A DNA stretch of 8,439 bases from an uncultured Rhodobacterales bacterium (GCA_937901055.1 CALCGO010000184.1:1-8439), one strand, 5' to 3'. Shown: positions 1 through 6,612, counted from the stretch's first letter. Translations and numbers: made by a program. Notes: a model not told the origin generated them from the letters alone.

Positions 1-1
1 G

Positions 2-217
2 CACCACGAGAAGTGTGCTGTGGATCGCCGTTCGGTGCGGGTGCGTTTGACCGAAAAGGGCTCCAAGATTCGCGAAGCATTGTCCGAGATGTTCGCCCGC
101 CAAGCAGATGGGTTGATCGCGGGATCAACGTTGGGTGGGGATTCGTTGAATTCGGTGAACACGCATTTGCGTGTAATCGAGAGGTTCTGGACCGACCAAA
201 TCCGGTATATTTACTAG
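2..217 (+). CDS. MarR-family transcriptional regulator, C-terminal fragment
   Basis: The last 71 residues of a protein whose beginning lies before the window. The segment DRRSVRVRLTEKG (about residues 8-20 of the fragment) is the typical wing of a MarR winged-helix domain: the Asp-Arg-Arg turn, a beta strand, then the LTxKG that begins the C-terminal helix. The remainder is the helical C-terminal region that in MarR proteins completes the dimer interface. MarR proteins are usually small-molecule-responsive repressors; the ligand and target cannot be read from this piece. It points the same way as hemA and ends 133 bases before it, so it could regulate hemA or simply be a neighbour; the sequence does not decide. 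An ORF begun at the internal GTG at position 20 would start inside the wing, so I read the gene as continuing upstream. Confidence 0.8.
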   Translation, partial: HHEKCAVDRRSVRVRLTEKGSKIREALSEMFARQADGLIAGSTLGGDSLNSVNTHLRVIERFWTDQIRYIY

Positions 218-300
218 AGAAAAACGGCAGACTCGTGTAGAATTGACTTGCATGGTCAGGGGCGATCCTCCATCCCTGCGTCGATTTGTAGTGTAAGGAG

Positions 301-329
301 TTGCAACAACTTCAAGTATACGACATTAT
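301..329 (+). promoter_or_regulatory. Candidate hemA promoter (TTGCAA-17-CATTAT)
   Basis: A -35-like TTGCAA at 301-306 and a -10-like CATTAT at 324-329 are separated by exactly 17 bases; each matches four of six sigma-70 consensus positions. Transcription would start near 336, leaving a leader of about 15 bases that contains the hemA ribosome-binding site. A second -35-like TTGACT at 243-248 has no good -10 partner. I saw no FNR-type TTGAT-N4-ATCAA box in this gap, although hemA in Rhodobacter is oxygen-controlled. The promoter is a motif-based guess. Confidence 0.3.
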
Positions 330-339
330 GAATGTGTTT

Positions 340-343
340 GGAG
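340..343 (+). promoter_or_regulatory. Ribosome-binding site of hemA (GGAG)
   Basis: GGAG lies 7 bases before the ATG at 351, an ideal distance, and supports that start. A stronger AAGGAG at 295-300 is too far away to serve hemA directly. Confidence 0.7.
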
Positions 344-350
344 TGCCGCA

Positions 351-1574
351 ATGAACTACGATGCCCAACTGGATACCGCGTTAAACGCCCTTCATGACGA
401 GGGGCGCTATCGCGTGTTTACTGACATCTGCCGCGAGAGGGGGGCGTTTCCGCACGCTGTCTGGACGCGGCCCGATGGTACCAAGCAAGATATCACGGTC
501 TGGTGTGGCAACGATTATCTGGGCATGGGGCAAAACCCCGTCGTTATCAACGCGATGGAACGTGTGCTTCGGGTCGCCGGCGCTGGCTCTGGTGGTACAC
601 GAAATATCTCCGGCACGACGATTTTTCATAAAGAGCTTGAGCGTGAGCTAGCTGATTTGCATCAAAAAGAAACGGCGCTGATTTTTACATCCGCCTACAT
701 CGCGAATGAGGCAACGCTATCCGTTCTACCGAAGCTATTTCCCGACTTGGTAATTTTCTCGGACGAGTTTAACCACGCCTCGATGATTGAAGGGGTGCGC
801 CATGGCCGTTGCGAAAAGCACATCTGGCGCCACAACGATCTCGATCATTTGCGCGAGCTTTTGGAATCAGTCGATCCGGATCGCCCAAAACTGATCGCAT
901 TCGAGTCGATTTACTCGATGGATGGTGACTTTGGTCCGATCGAAGCCGTTTGTGATCTCGCGGACGAGTTCAATGCGTTGACGTATATTGACGAAGTCCA
1001 TGCGGTCGGAATGTATGGTCCACGCGGTGGCGGTGTCGCTGAACGCGATGGCTTGATGGACCGGATTGACATTATTAACGGAACGTTAGCCAAGGCCTAC
1101 GGAGTGATGGGCGGGTACATCGCAACCTCGGCCAAAATGGCAGATGCGGTGCGTTCTTATGCGCCGGGATTTATTTTCACGACGTCGCTTCCCCCTGCGG
1201 TTGCGGCGGGGGCTGCGGCCTCCGTTCGATACCTGAAAGAGCATCAAGAACTGCGTGACGCGCAACAAAATGCCGCTAAGATATTGAAAATGCGCCTGAA
1301 AGCGATGGGGTTGCCGGTTATGGATAACAGCAGTCACATCGTGCCTGTACTTGTTGCAGATCCAGTAAAGTGCAAAAGCCTGTCGGACCGCCTGTTGGAA
1401 GACTTCGGGATTTACGTGCAACCGATAAACTTCCCGACGGTTCCGCGTGGAACAGAACGGCTTCGGTTTACACCCTCACCTGTGCATGACCCCAAGATGA
1501 TGGATCACCTCGTTCGGGCGCTCGATTCCCTTTGGCAGCATTGCGAGCTGAACCGCACTGAGCTAAGCGCGTAG
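351..1574 (+). CDS. hemA: 5-aminolevulinate synthase
   Basis: A 407-residue PLP enzyme that condenses glycine with succinyl-CoA to 5-aminolevulinate, CO2 and CoA, the first committed step of heme (and, where present, bacteriochlorophyll) synthesis by the C4 route in the cytoplasm. The sequence shows the alpha-oxoamine synthase fold: NDYLGM near residue 60, the glycine-rich GAGSGGTRNISGT near residues 77-89, a YIDEVHAVGMYGPRGGG block where the Asp contacts the PLP ring nitrogen, and TLAKAYGVMGGYIA, whose Lys248 is the Schiff-base lysine at the same number as in the Rhodobacter enzyme. The FTTSLPP motif follows. Length matches the family and nothing is missing. CoA-dependent relatives (KBL, BioF, SPT) are less likely because the N-terminal and active-site blocks match ALAS closely. 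The start is supported by GGAG 7 bases upstream. It is separated from the next gene by 175 bases. Confidence 0.97.
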   Translation: MNYDAQLDTALNALHDEGRYRVFTDICRERGAFPHAVWTRPDGTKQDITVWCGNDYLGMGQNPVVINAMERVLRVAGAGSGGTRNISGTTIFHKELERELADLHQKETALIFTSAYIANEATLSVLPKLFPDLVIFSDEFNHASMIEGVRHGRCEKHIWRHNDLDHLRELLESVDPDRPKLIAFESIYSMDGDFGPIEAVCDLADEFNALTYIDEVHAVGMYGPRGGGVAERDGLMDRIDIINGTLAKAYGVMGGYIATSAKMADAVRSYAPGFIFTTSLPPAVAAGAAASVRYLKEHQELRDAQQNAAKILKMRLKAMGLPVMDNSSHIVPVLVADPVKCKSLSDRLLEDFGIYVQPINFPTVPRGTERLRFTPSPVHDPKMMDHLVRALDSLWQHCELNRTELSA

Positions 1575-1636
1575 GCGTAAAATCGCCGCTTTCCGACGGA
1601 CGCGATTCAAGCCGTTACGGGTGGGTTAATTTTTCC

Positions 1637-1665
1637 TGCACAAACTCACAAAAAGGTGATATAAA
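1637..1665 (+). promoter_or_regulatory. Candidate upstream rodZ promoter (TGCACA-17-TATAAA)
   Basis: TGCACA at 1637-1642 matches four of six -35 positions and TATAAA at 1660-1665 matches five of six -10 positions, with a 17-base spacer. The expected start, near 1672, falls immediately before the long hairpin at 1673-1709, so a transcript from here would begin with that structure. This is prediction from motifs only. Confidence 0.4.
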
Positions 1666-1672
1666 TTAGCCA

Positions 1673-1709
1673 CTAACGCCATGGAACCCTTGTGATTTCG
1701 TGGCGTTGG
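1673..1709 (+). other. 14-bp RNA hairpin in the hemA-rodZ gap
   Basis: The arm 1673-1686 pairs without a break with 1696-1709 around a 9-base loop (CCCTTGTGA, 1687-1695). The core AACGCCA/TGGCGTT is perfect Watson-Crick; three of the 14 pairs are G-U. Those G-U pairs form only in plus-strand RNA and break DNA symmetry, which favours an RNA element over a protein-binding palindrome. No run of T follows, so it is not a standard intrinsic terminator. It could be a 5' leader structure of rodZ or a stabilising 3' end of hemA mRNA. Confidence 0.6.
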
Positions 1710-1734
1710 GATAAATACGCACCGAGGCTACAAT
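1706..1734 (+). promoter_or_regulatory. Candidate proximal rodZ promoter (TTGGGA-17-TACAAT)
   Basis: TTGGGA at 1706-1711 (four of six) and TACAAT at 1729-1734 (five of six) are spaced by 17 bases. The start would be near 1741, giving a leader of only about 9 bases before the rodZ ATG. The -35 overlaps the right arm of the hairpin at 1673-1709, so use of the two candidate promoters in this gap may be linked. Confidence 0.4.
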
Positions 1735-1749
1735 TATACAAGCAGGCTA

Positions 1750-2913
1750 ATGAGCAACACGCCCTCAGATATTACCCTTGGCGGTTTCGACTCTTTCGAG
1801 CGAAAACTAGGCGATGAGTTGCGCGGAGAACGCGCGACACTCGGCAAGTCGTTGCTGGACGTTCAACGTGAATTGCGAGTTAAAGCGGCGTATATCTCAG
1901 CGATTGAGAATTGCGATGTTTCGGTCTTTCCCAATGCCAGTTTTGTCGCTGGTTATGTGCGGTCATACGCGCGTTATCTTGAGTTGGACCCCGAAGTCAC
2001 ATTCGCGCGTTTCTGTGTTGAAGCAAGGTTCCAAAGTGCGAGCGTGGAGCTAGGTGGGACACCTACAAAGAAGAAAAAGGCCGATCTACAGCCAATAACT
2101 GACCCGCAATCCTGGACCCCGAATATGCCCGGTAACGGCGTTGATGGGCGAACCGGCACAACTGGTGCTACGGTTGCCGCCGCCGGACCTGCCGTGGTGC
2201 TGGCCGCCGTGATAGCCGTTTTGGGATATGGTGCATGGTTTGTCTTGCAAGATATCCAGCGGGTTGAATTCGCGCCAATTGAGGACAATCCGATGGTTGC
2301 TTTCGAGCCGGATAGTCTTGGGGGCGCAAGCCTTAATGGCTCCGATGGTTTTCTTGCGTCTAGCATAGAGTTGGCTGCTGACCCCTCGATTCTTTATTCC
2401 CGGCGCGAGCTGGACGTTCCCGTGGTTCAACCGCGCGATGGCCCGATCTTTGCGATTAATCCTGACGCAGGTAGTACACCGGCGGTTACAGTTGCCGAGG
2501 CGGACCAAGTAGAAACCGAGGTTGCGATCGTTACCGAGGGTTCACCGCGTGTTAGCGAGACGCCATATGTGCCAAGCGTGAGCATCGTTGCGGTGCAGGA
2601 GGCGTGGGTGCGCGTATATCAAGAAAATGGCACTATTATCTTTGAGAAAATTCTTGCGGCTGGCGAGCAGTATTTGCTGCCCGTCGATGCACCGGCCGCG
2701 TATTTGCGGGCAGGAAATGCAACATATGTTTACGTGATGGTTGACGACGAGGCTTACGGACCACTTAGCAATACCGATGCCGTTGTGCGTGACATTGCAC
2801 TTTTGCCGACTGCCGTTGCAGGCAACATGGCTGAAGTTTCCGACCCGTCCGTTGCGCTGCAGGTTGCCGCCGACGCATGGCGGAGTCAAAACGTGGCACG
2901 CCTGAATCAATAG
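1750..2913 (+). CDS. rodZ: RodZ-like helix-turn-helix membrane protein (DUF4115)
   Basis: A 387-residue single-pass inner-membrane protein of the RodZ type. Residues about 20-85 form the Cro-like HTH_25 domain (GDELRGERATLGKSLLDVQ, then ISAIE and the aromatic-rich FVAGYVRSYARYLELD), which in RodZ binds MreB rather than DNA. A Lys-rich linker (KKKK near residue 108) precedes one membrane segment at about 142-166 (AAVIAVLGYGAWFVL). A long, poorly conserved periplasmic linker follows, then the C-terminal DUF4115 beta domain at about 275-365 (VQEAWVRVYQENG, YLRAGNATYVYVMVDD). Its job is inferred from the family: coupling the rod-shape machinery to the membrane. Placement directly before ispG is a conserved pairing also found in Escherichia coli, which strengthens the call. 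Only a weak AGCAGG lies before the ATG, but an in-frame stop at 1693-1695 rules out a much longer start. rodZ function varies between lineages, so the symbol is less sure than the domain call. Confidence 0.85.
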   Translation: MSNTPSDITLGGFDSFERKLGDELRGERATLGKSLLDVQRELRVKAAYISAIENCDVSVFPNASFVAGYVRSYARYLELDPEVTFARFCVEARFQSASVELGGTPTKKKKADLQPITDPQSWTPNMPGNGVDGRTGTTGATVAAAGPAVVLAAVIAVLGYGAWFVLQDIQRVEFAPIEDNPMVAFEPDSLGGASLNGSDGFLASSIELAADPSILYSRRELDVPVVQPRDGPIFAINPDAGSTPAVTVAEADQVETEVAIVTEGSPRVSETPYVPSVSIVAVQEAWVRVYQENGTIIFEKILAAGEQYLLPVDAPAAYLRAGNATYVYVMVDDEAYGPLSNTDAVVRDIALLPTAVAGNMAEVSDPSVALQVAADAWRSQNVARLNQ

Positions 2914-2984
2914 CCCCTGAACTGGACTGGGTAGCGATGGCGATCATCGGCTTTATCAATTCCCCAAGAAACATTGCATAAATT

Positions 2985-2987
2985 GGA
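2985..2987 (+). promoter_or_regulatory. Weak ribosome-binding site of ispG (GGA)
   Basis: GGA ends 8 bases before the ATG at 2996. It is short, but no alternative start has better support and the N-terminus MSHNPIRPW resembles other IspG starts. The 82-base gap from rodZ contains no clear terminator. Confidence 0.45.
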
Positions 2988-2995
2988 ACCCGCGT

Positions 2996-4126
2996 ATGTC
3001 GCATAACCCTATTCGTCCATGGCGTGATATTGATCGCCGTAAAAGCCGTGTCATTCACGTGGGGAACGTACCGGTTGGTGGGGATTCTCCGATTACGGTA
3101 CAGACCATGACAAACACGTTAACGTCGGATGCCAAAGCGACGATTGCGCAGATTCAAGAATGTGCTGAGGCGGGGGCAGACATTATTCGTGTGTCGTGCC
3201 CCGATGTTCCCTCAACGGATGCTATGGCCGAAATCGTTAGGGCCAGCCCTGTGCCGATCGTTGCGGACATCCATTTCCATTACAAACGCGCAATAGAGGC
3301 TGCGGAGGCAGGTGTTGCCTGTTTGCGGATTAATCCGGGCAACATTGGTTCACCTGAACGTGTGCGCGAGGTTATCAAAGCTGCGAAAGACCATGGTTGT
3401 GCCATCCGCATCGGTGTGAACGCCGGCTCGTTAGAGAAGCATTTGCTGGATAAATACGGCGAACCATGCCCTGATGCGATGATCGAAAGTGGTATGGACC
3501 ATATCCGTATTCTAGAAGATAATGATTTCCAGAACTACAAGATATCGCTGAAAGCATCCGATATTTTCATGACTGCGGCGGCCTATCAAGGCTTGGCCGA
3601 GATGACGGACGCGCCGATCCACCTTGGTATTACAGAGGCGGGCGGGCTGGTTTCCGGCACCGTCAAATCTGCTATTGGCTTGGGGAACCTGCTGTGGATG
3701 GGAATTGGCGACACAATCCGGGTCTCGCTTTCTGCTGATCCGGTTGAAGAGGTGAAGGCGGGATTCGAAATTCTGAAATCATTGGGGTTGCGGCATCGCG
3801 GTGTGAACATCATCTCTTGCCCGTCCTGCGCACGCCAAGGGTTCGATGTAATCAAGGTTGTTGCCGAGTTGGAAAACCGACTTGCGCACATCCACACACC
3901 CGTCAGCTTGTCGATTATCGGATGTGTGGTTAACGGTCCAGGAGAGGCACTAATGACCGACGTCGGTTTCACTGGCGGCGGTGCTGGATCGGGAATGGTA
4001 TATTTGGCTGGTAAACAGGACCATAAACGGGATAATGCGGATATGGTTGATCACATTGTAGAAATGGTCGAAGCCAAAGCAAAAATTATTGAAGCTGAGC
4101 AGGAGGCTGCGGATACCGCAGCGTAA
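2996..4126 (+). CDS. ispG: (E)-4-hydroxy-3-methylbut-2-enyl-diphosphate synthase (flavodoxin/ferredoxin-dependent)
   Basis: A 376-residue cytoplasmic iron-sulfur enzyme that reductively opens methylerythritol cyclodiphosphate to HMBPP, the next-to-last step of the MEP isoprenoid pathway. The N-terminal two thirds form a TIM barrel with signature blocks PITVQTMTNTLTSD, GADIIRVSCPD, PIVADIHFHYK and LRINPGNIG. The C-terminal domain carries the [4Fe-4S] ligands Cys275 and Cys278 (CPSCAR), Cys310 (IIGCVVNGPGE) and Glu317. Their spacing (3, 32, 7) equals that of the E. coli ligands Cys270, Cys273, Cys305 and Glu312. The family length is close to 372, so the gene is intact. It sits after rodZ and five bases before the DUF1499 gene, whose Shine-Dalgarno lies inside the ispG 3' end. 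Confidence 0.97.
   Translation: MSHNPIRPWRDIDRRKSRVIHVGNVPVGGDSPITVQTMTNTLTSDAKATIAQIQECAEAGADIIRVSCPDVPSTDAMAEIVRASPVPIVADIHFHYKRAIEAAEAGVACLRINPGNIGSPERVREVIKAAKDHGCAIRIGVNAGSLEKHLLDKYGEPCPDAMIESGMDHIRILEDNDFQNYKISLKASDIFMTAAAYQGLAEMTDAPIHLGITEAGGLVSGTVKSAIGLGNLLWMGIGDTIRVSLSADPVEEVKAGFEILKSLGLRHRGVNIISCPSCARQGFDVIKVVAELENRLAHIHTPVSLSIIGCVVNGPGEALMTDVGFTGGGAGSGMVYLAGKQDHKRDNADMVDHIVEMVEAKAKIIEAEQEAADTAA
4101..4122 (+). promoter_or_regulatory. Shine-Dalgarno plus perfect 7-bp hairpin before the DUF1499 gene
   Basis: A full AGGAGG (4101-4106) lies 25 bases before the ATG at 4132, too far to work linearly. Between them GCTGCGG (4106-4112) pairs perfectly with CCGCAGC (4116-4122) around an ATA loop. 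If the hairpin forms, AGGAG comes to within about 9-10 unpaired bases of the ATG, a normal spacing. The element also encodes the last residues of IspG. The base pairing is seen; its role in initiation is inferred. Confidence 0.5.
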
Positions 4127-4131
4127 TTATC

Positions 4132-4620
4132 ATGGTCCGTATGGCGATTTTTTTAGTTTTTCTAACCATAGCGGCCGCTGGCGGCCTGTTTTATTATGTC
4201 GGTTCGGTAGAGCACGATGCCGCGGTTTGGCATGTTGATCCGCTGACGGTTCCCCAATCTGTTCAACCGCATAGTTTCCGCATGGCTCCGCCTGCGTTGA
4301 CTGAAGAGTTCGTTGACGCCGCGTCGCCGGTATATACGGTTAATCCGACATTAATGGCCAAGGCGTTTGACGACTATGTGTTGAGCCAGGCGAAAACCAT
4401 CCGTATCGCCGGTTCGCCCGAAGAAGGTTGGATGACCTATGTGCAGCGTAGCCAAAGCTTGAATTTACCGGATTACGTATCCGTGAAATTTATCGACCTG
4501 AATGGCGGGAATTCGACGATTGCCATCTATTCGCAGTCTCGGTTCGGTTATGATGACCTTGGCTCGAATGAAAAACGGGTATTGGCGTGGGTAAACACGC
4601 TTCAGTCTTTCGAACAGTAA
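4132..4620 (+). CDS. DUF1499 domain-containing membrane-anchored protein
   Basis: A 162-residue protein with a hydrophobic N-terminal segment at about residues 4-23 (AIFLVFLTIAAAGGLFYYV) that should act as an uncleaved signal anchor, placing the rest in the periplasm. There is no lipobox Cys. Residues about 60-160 match DUF1499: the block TYVQRSQSLNLPDYVSVKF and the ending IAIYSQSRFGYDDLGSNEKRVLAWVNTL, with its conserved S-R-x-G-x-x-D-x-G-x-N pattern, are characteristic. The biochemical function of DUF1499 is not established, and I do not assign one. It lies 5 bases after ispG and 12 before prfA, so it is almost surely co-transcribed with them. An in-frame ATG at 4141 is an alternative start. 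The upstream SD with hairpin slightly favours 4132. Confidence 0.85.
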   Translation: MVRMAIFLVFLTIAAAGGLFYYVGSVEHDAAVWHVDPLTVPQSVQPHSFRMAPPALTEEFVDAASPVYTVNPTLMAKAFDDYVLSQAKTIRIAGSPEEGWMTYVQRSQSLNLPDYVSVKFIDLNGGNSTIAIYSQSRFGYDDLGSNEKRVLAWVNTLQSFEQ

Positions 4621-4632
4621 TACGGTCAAAAA

Positions 4633-5688
4633 ATGATTGCATCTGACAAACTGGAAATGATCCGGCAACGCTTTGCGTTTATCGAGGCGAAACTGTCTGG
4701 CGGCGCTGAAGCCAGCGAGTTGGCCTCCCTTGGTCGAGAGTATTCCGAGCTAAAGCCCGTGGTCGAACAGATCGACGCCTACCAAGGTTATCTGGAGGCT
4801 CAAACCGAGGCGACAGCGATGCTGGACGATCCTGAAATGCGGGAGCTGGCGCAAGAAGAACTGCAAGAGATTAAGGATAAGTTACCGGCTGCAGAACGGG
4901 CAATTACGCTGGCGCTTATTCCAAAAGACGATGCAGATCATCGCCCAGCAATTCTGGAAATTCGCGCCGGAACGGGTGGAGACGAGGCGGCACTGTTTGC
5001 CGGTGACTTGCTGCGTATGTACCAAAGGTTCTGCGAAAGCCGTGGTTGGAAATTCGAGATCGTTGAAGAGGCATCTTCTGATGTTGGCGGATACAAAGAA
5101 GTGATCGTGAACGTCAAGGGTGACAGCGTGTTCGCGGTTATGAAGTTTGAATCAGGCGTGCACCGCGTACAGCGCGTACCGACCACGGAATCGGGTGGGC
5201 GTATTCACACTTCGGCCGCGACAGTTGCCGTTCTTCCTGAAGCGGAAGATGTAGACATCGACATCCCTTCCACGGACATTCGTATCGATACAATGCGGGC
5301 GTCTGGTTCCGGTGGTCAGCACGTGAACACGACGGATTCCGCCGTGCGTATCACCCACCTTCCGACTGGGATTATGGTAACCTCGTCCGAAAAATCTCAA
5401 CACGTAAATCGCGTGAAAGCGATGCAGGTTTTGCGTACACGTCTTTACGATTTGGAACGCCAGAAGGTTGACGATGAACGCTCCGCCGCGAGAAAAGGGC
5501 AGATTGGGTCGGGCGACCGTTCGGAACGTATTCGCACCTATAACTACCCGCAGGGCAGGGTGACGGACCACCGTATAAATCTTACGCTCTATAAGCTCGA
5601 TCAAATCATGCAAGGTGATCTGGATGAACTGATCGAGGCGCTGACAGCCGCCGATCAGGCCGAAAAACTGGCGGAGCTTGATCCATGA
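4633..5688 (+). CDS. prfA: Peptide chain release factor 1
   Basis: A 351-residue cytoplasmic class I release factor that recognises UAA and UAG in the ribosomal A site and triggers hydrolysis of peptidyl-tRNA. The catalytic loop GSGGQHVN holds GGQ at 227-229; Gln229 is the residue methylated by PrmC, encoded next. The anticodon-like PxT tripeptide is Pro183-Thr184-Thr185, in VPTTESGGRIHTSAATVAVLPE, which identifies RF1 rather than RF2 (SPF). The N-terminal helical domain spans about residues 1-95 and the length is slightly under the 360 of E. coli RF1. There is no in-frame stop and no frameshift, as expected for RF1. No clear Shine-Dalgarno precedes the ATG; translation may depend on coupling to the DUF1499 gene 12 bases upstream. 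Confidence 0.97.
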   Translation: MIASDKLEMIRQRFAFIEAKLSGGAEASELASLGREYSELKPVVEQIDAYQGYLEAQTEATAMLDDPEMRELAQEELQEIKDKLPAAERAITLALIPKDDADHRPAILEIRAGTGGDEAALFAGDLLRMYQRFCESRGWKFEIVEEASSDVGGYKEVIVNVKGDSVFAVMKFESGVHRVQRVPTTESGGRIHTSAATVAVLPEAEDVDIDIPSTDIRIDTMRASGSGGQHVNTTDSAVRITHLPTGIMVTSSEKSQHVNRVKAMQVLRTRLYDLERQKVDDERSAARKGQIGSGDRSERIRTYNYPQGRVTDHRINLTLYKLDQIMQGDLDELIEALTAADQAEKLAELDP

Positions 5689-6521
5689 GTGTCACTGTTA
5701 GAGATGCGTTAAACACTGCTACAACTTGGTTAACAGATGCTGGAATACCAAACGCGGATGTTGATGCACGTTTTTTGCTTGCTCATGCGATGGGGTGCGA
5801 GCCGTCACGACTGATACTGATGGAGGATGACGAGGTTCATCCTGATGTTTTTCGCGCATTTGATGGTTATCTAGCGTCGCGCGAAAAGTTTCAGCCGGTT
5901 AGCCAGATTGTCGGTGGTCGTGAATTTTGGGGCCGCTGGTTTAGCGTTACGCCTGATGTGTTGGACCCTAGGCCAGAAACGGAATCTCTGATCGAGGTGG
6001 CGTTGCTGCAAGGGCCGTTCCAGCGTGTTCTTGATCTTGGTACCGGATCTGGCATCTTAGCCGTGACCTTAGCGGCAGAATGGCTCGATGCCCGCGCGAT
6101 TGCTATTGATATCAGTAGTGAGGCGATAGCGGTTGCCACGAAGAATGCGGCCGCGCACAACGTGGCTGACCGGGTTAATCTGATCGTTTCAAACTGGTTT
6201 GATGCGGTTGCCGGGCAATTCGACCTTATCGTTTCAAACCCACCCTACATTGCAGCTGCCGAAATGGCGGGGCTTTCACCGGATGTGCGCAACTGGGAGC
6301 CTTTCCTTGCGCTTACACCGGGTGGGGTTGGTCTGGAATCCTACCGTACGATTGCCTCGACGTTGGGTGAATTTTTGGCCGAAGAAGGTTTAGCTTTGTT
6401 TGAAATCGGGCACGCACAAGCGGTGGATGTTGTTAAGATTTTCCAAGAAGCCGGATTCGCGAATGTCACGGTTTCACGAGATTTGGGTGGGAAAGATCGT
6501 GTCGTGGCGGTGAAAAATTAG
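5685..6521 (+). CDS. prmC: Peptide chain release factor N5-glutamine methyltransferase
   Basis: A 278-residue S-adenosylmethionine-dependent enzyme that methylates the side-chain amide of the GGQ glutamine in release factors, speeding termination. After an N-terminal helical substrate-binding domain (about residues 1-85, including DARFLLAHAMG), the Rossmann methyltransferase core shows SAM motif I DLGTGSG at 117-123, an acidic AIDIS motif II, and the catalytic NPPY at 185-188, which cradles the glutamine. The ending FxxxGxxxVxVxRDLGGKDRVV is typical of the family. Its ATG overlaps the prfA stop as ATGA (5685-5688), so translation is coupled to that of its substrate. The older name hemK comes from an early link to heme genes; the enzyme itself is not a heme enzyme. 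Confidence 0.97.
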   Translation: MSVTVRDALNTATTWLTDAGIPNADVDARFLLAHAMGCEPSRLILMEDDEVHPDVFRAFDGYLASREKFQPVSQIVGGREFWGRWFSVTPDVLDPRPETESLIEVALLQGPFQRVLDLGTGSGILAVTLAAEWLDARAIAIDISSEAIAVATKNAAAHNVADRVNLIVSNWFDAVAGQFDLIVSNPPYIAAAEMAGLSPDVRNWEPFLALTPGGVGLESYRTIASTLGEFLAEEGLALFEIGHAQAVDVVKIFQEAGFANVTVSRDLGGKDRVVAVKN

Positions 6522-6548
6522 AAAAACGCCCATTTTCCGCCTATTTTT
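6506..6548 (+). terminator. Candidate intrinsic terminator at the end of prmC
   Basis: GGCGG (6506-6510), a two-base bulge and AAAA (6513-6516) pair with TTTTCCGCC (6533-6541), and TATTTTT (6542-6548) follows at once. The stem begins inside the last prmC codons and the loop holds its TAG. The bulge and the 16-base loop make it imperfect, but its place at the end of a five-gene run fits. It would close the rodZ-to-prmC transcript. Confidence 0.5.
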
Positions 6549-6570
6549 CGAAACAGTGCCCCTTTTTCCC

Positions 6571-6598
6571 TTGTTATCAACTAGCTTGAGGGTATAAA
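6571..6598 (+). promoter_or_regulatory. Candidate promoter of the DUF4167 gene (TTGTTA-16-TATAAA)
   Basis: TTGTTA at 6571-6576 and TATAAA at 6593-6598 (five of six) are spaced by 16 bases, giving a start near 6605 and a leader of about 130 bases. The spacer holds a small dyad, TCAA-N5-TTGA (6577-6589), that could be an operator half-pair. It follows the prmC terminator, so the DUF4167 gene probably has its own transcript. Confidence 0.45.
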
Positions 6599-6612
6599 TT
6601 ACGGCATCCACC

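Noticed and set aside
301..315. TTG-N9-CAA in the hemA upstream region as an FNR box
   Set aside because: FNR boxes are TTGAT-N4-ATCAA; the spacing and inner bases do not match.
1581..1607. Inverted repeat AATCGC/GCGATT just after hemA as a hemA terminator
   Set aside because: The 6-bp stem has a 15-base loop and is not followed directly by T residues; the nearest T run (1630-1634) is more than 20 bases away. I do not call a hemA terminator.
2935..2949. Small hairpin CGATG-GCGAT-CATCG between rodZ and ispG
   Set aside because: Five pairs with a 5-base loop and no T run; such stems are common by chance. It gives no reason to split the transcript here.
2975..2983. TGCATAAAT as an extended -10 promoter for ispG
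   Set aside because: The hexamer is weak and no -35-like element lies at 16-18 bases upstream; transcription from rodZ is the simpler explanation.
6571..6583. TTATCAAC resembling a DnaA box or an FNR half-site
   Set aside because: It has mismatches to the DnaA consensus, is single, and lacks the spacing of an FNR dyad; it is better read as part of the promoter region.
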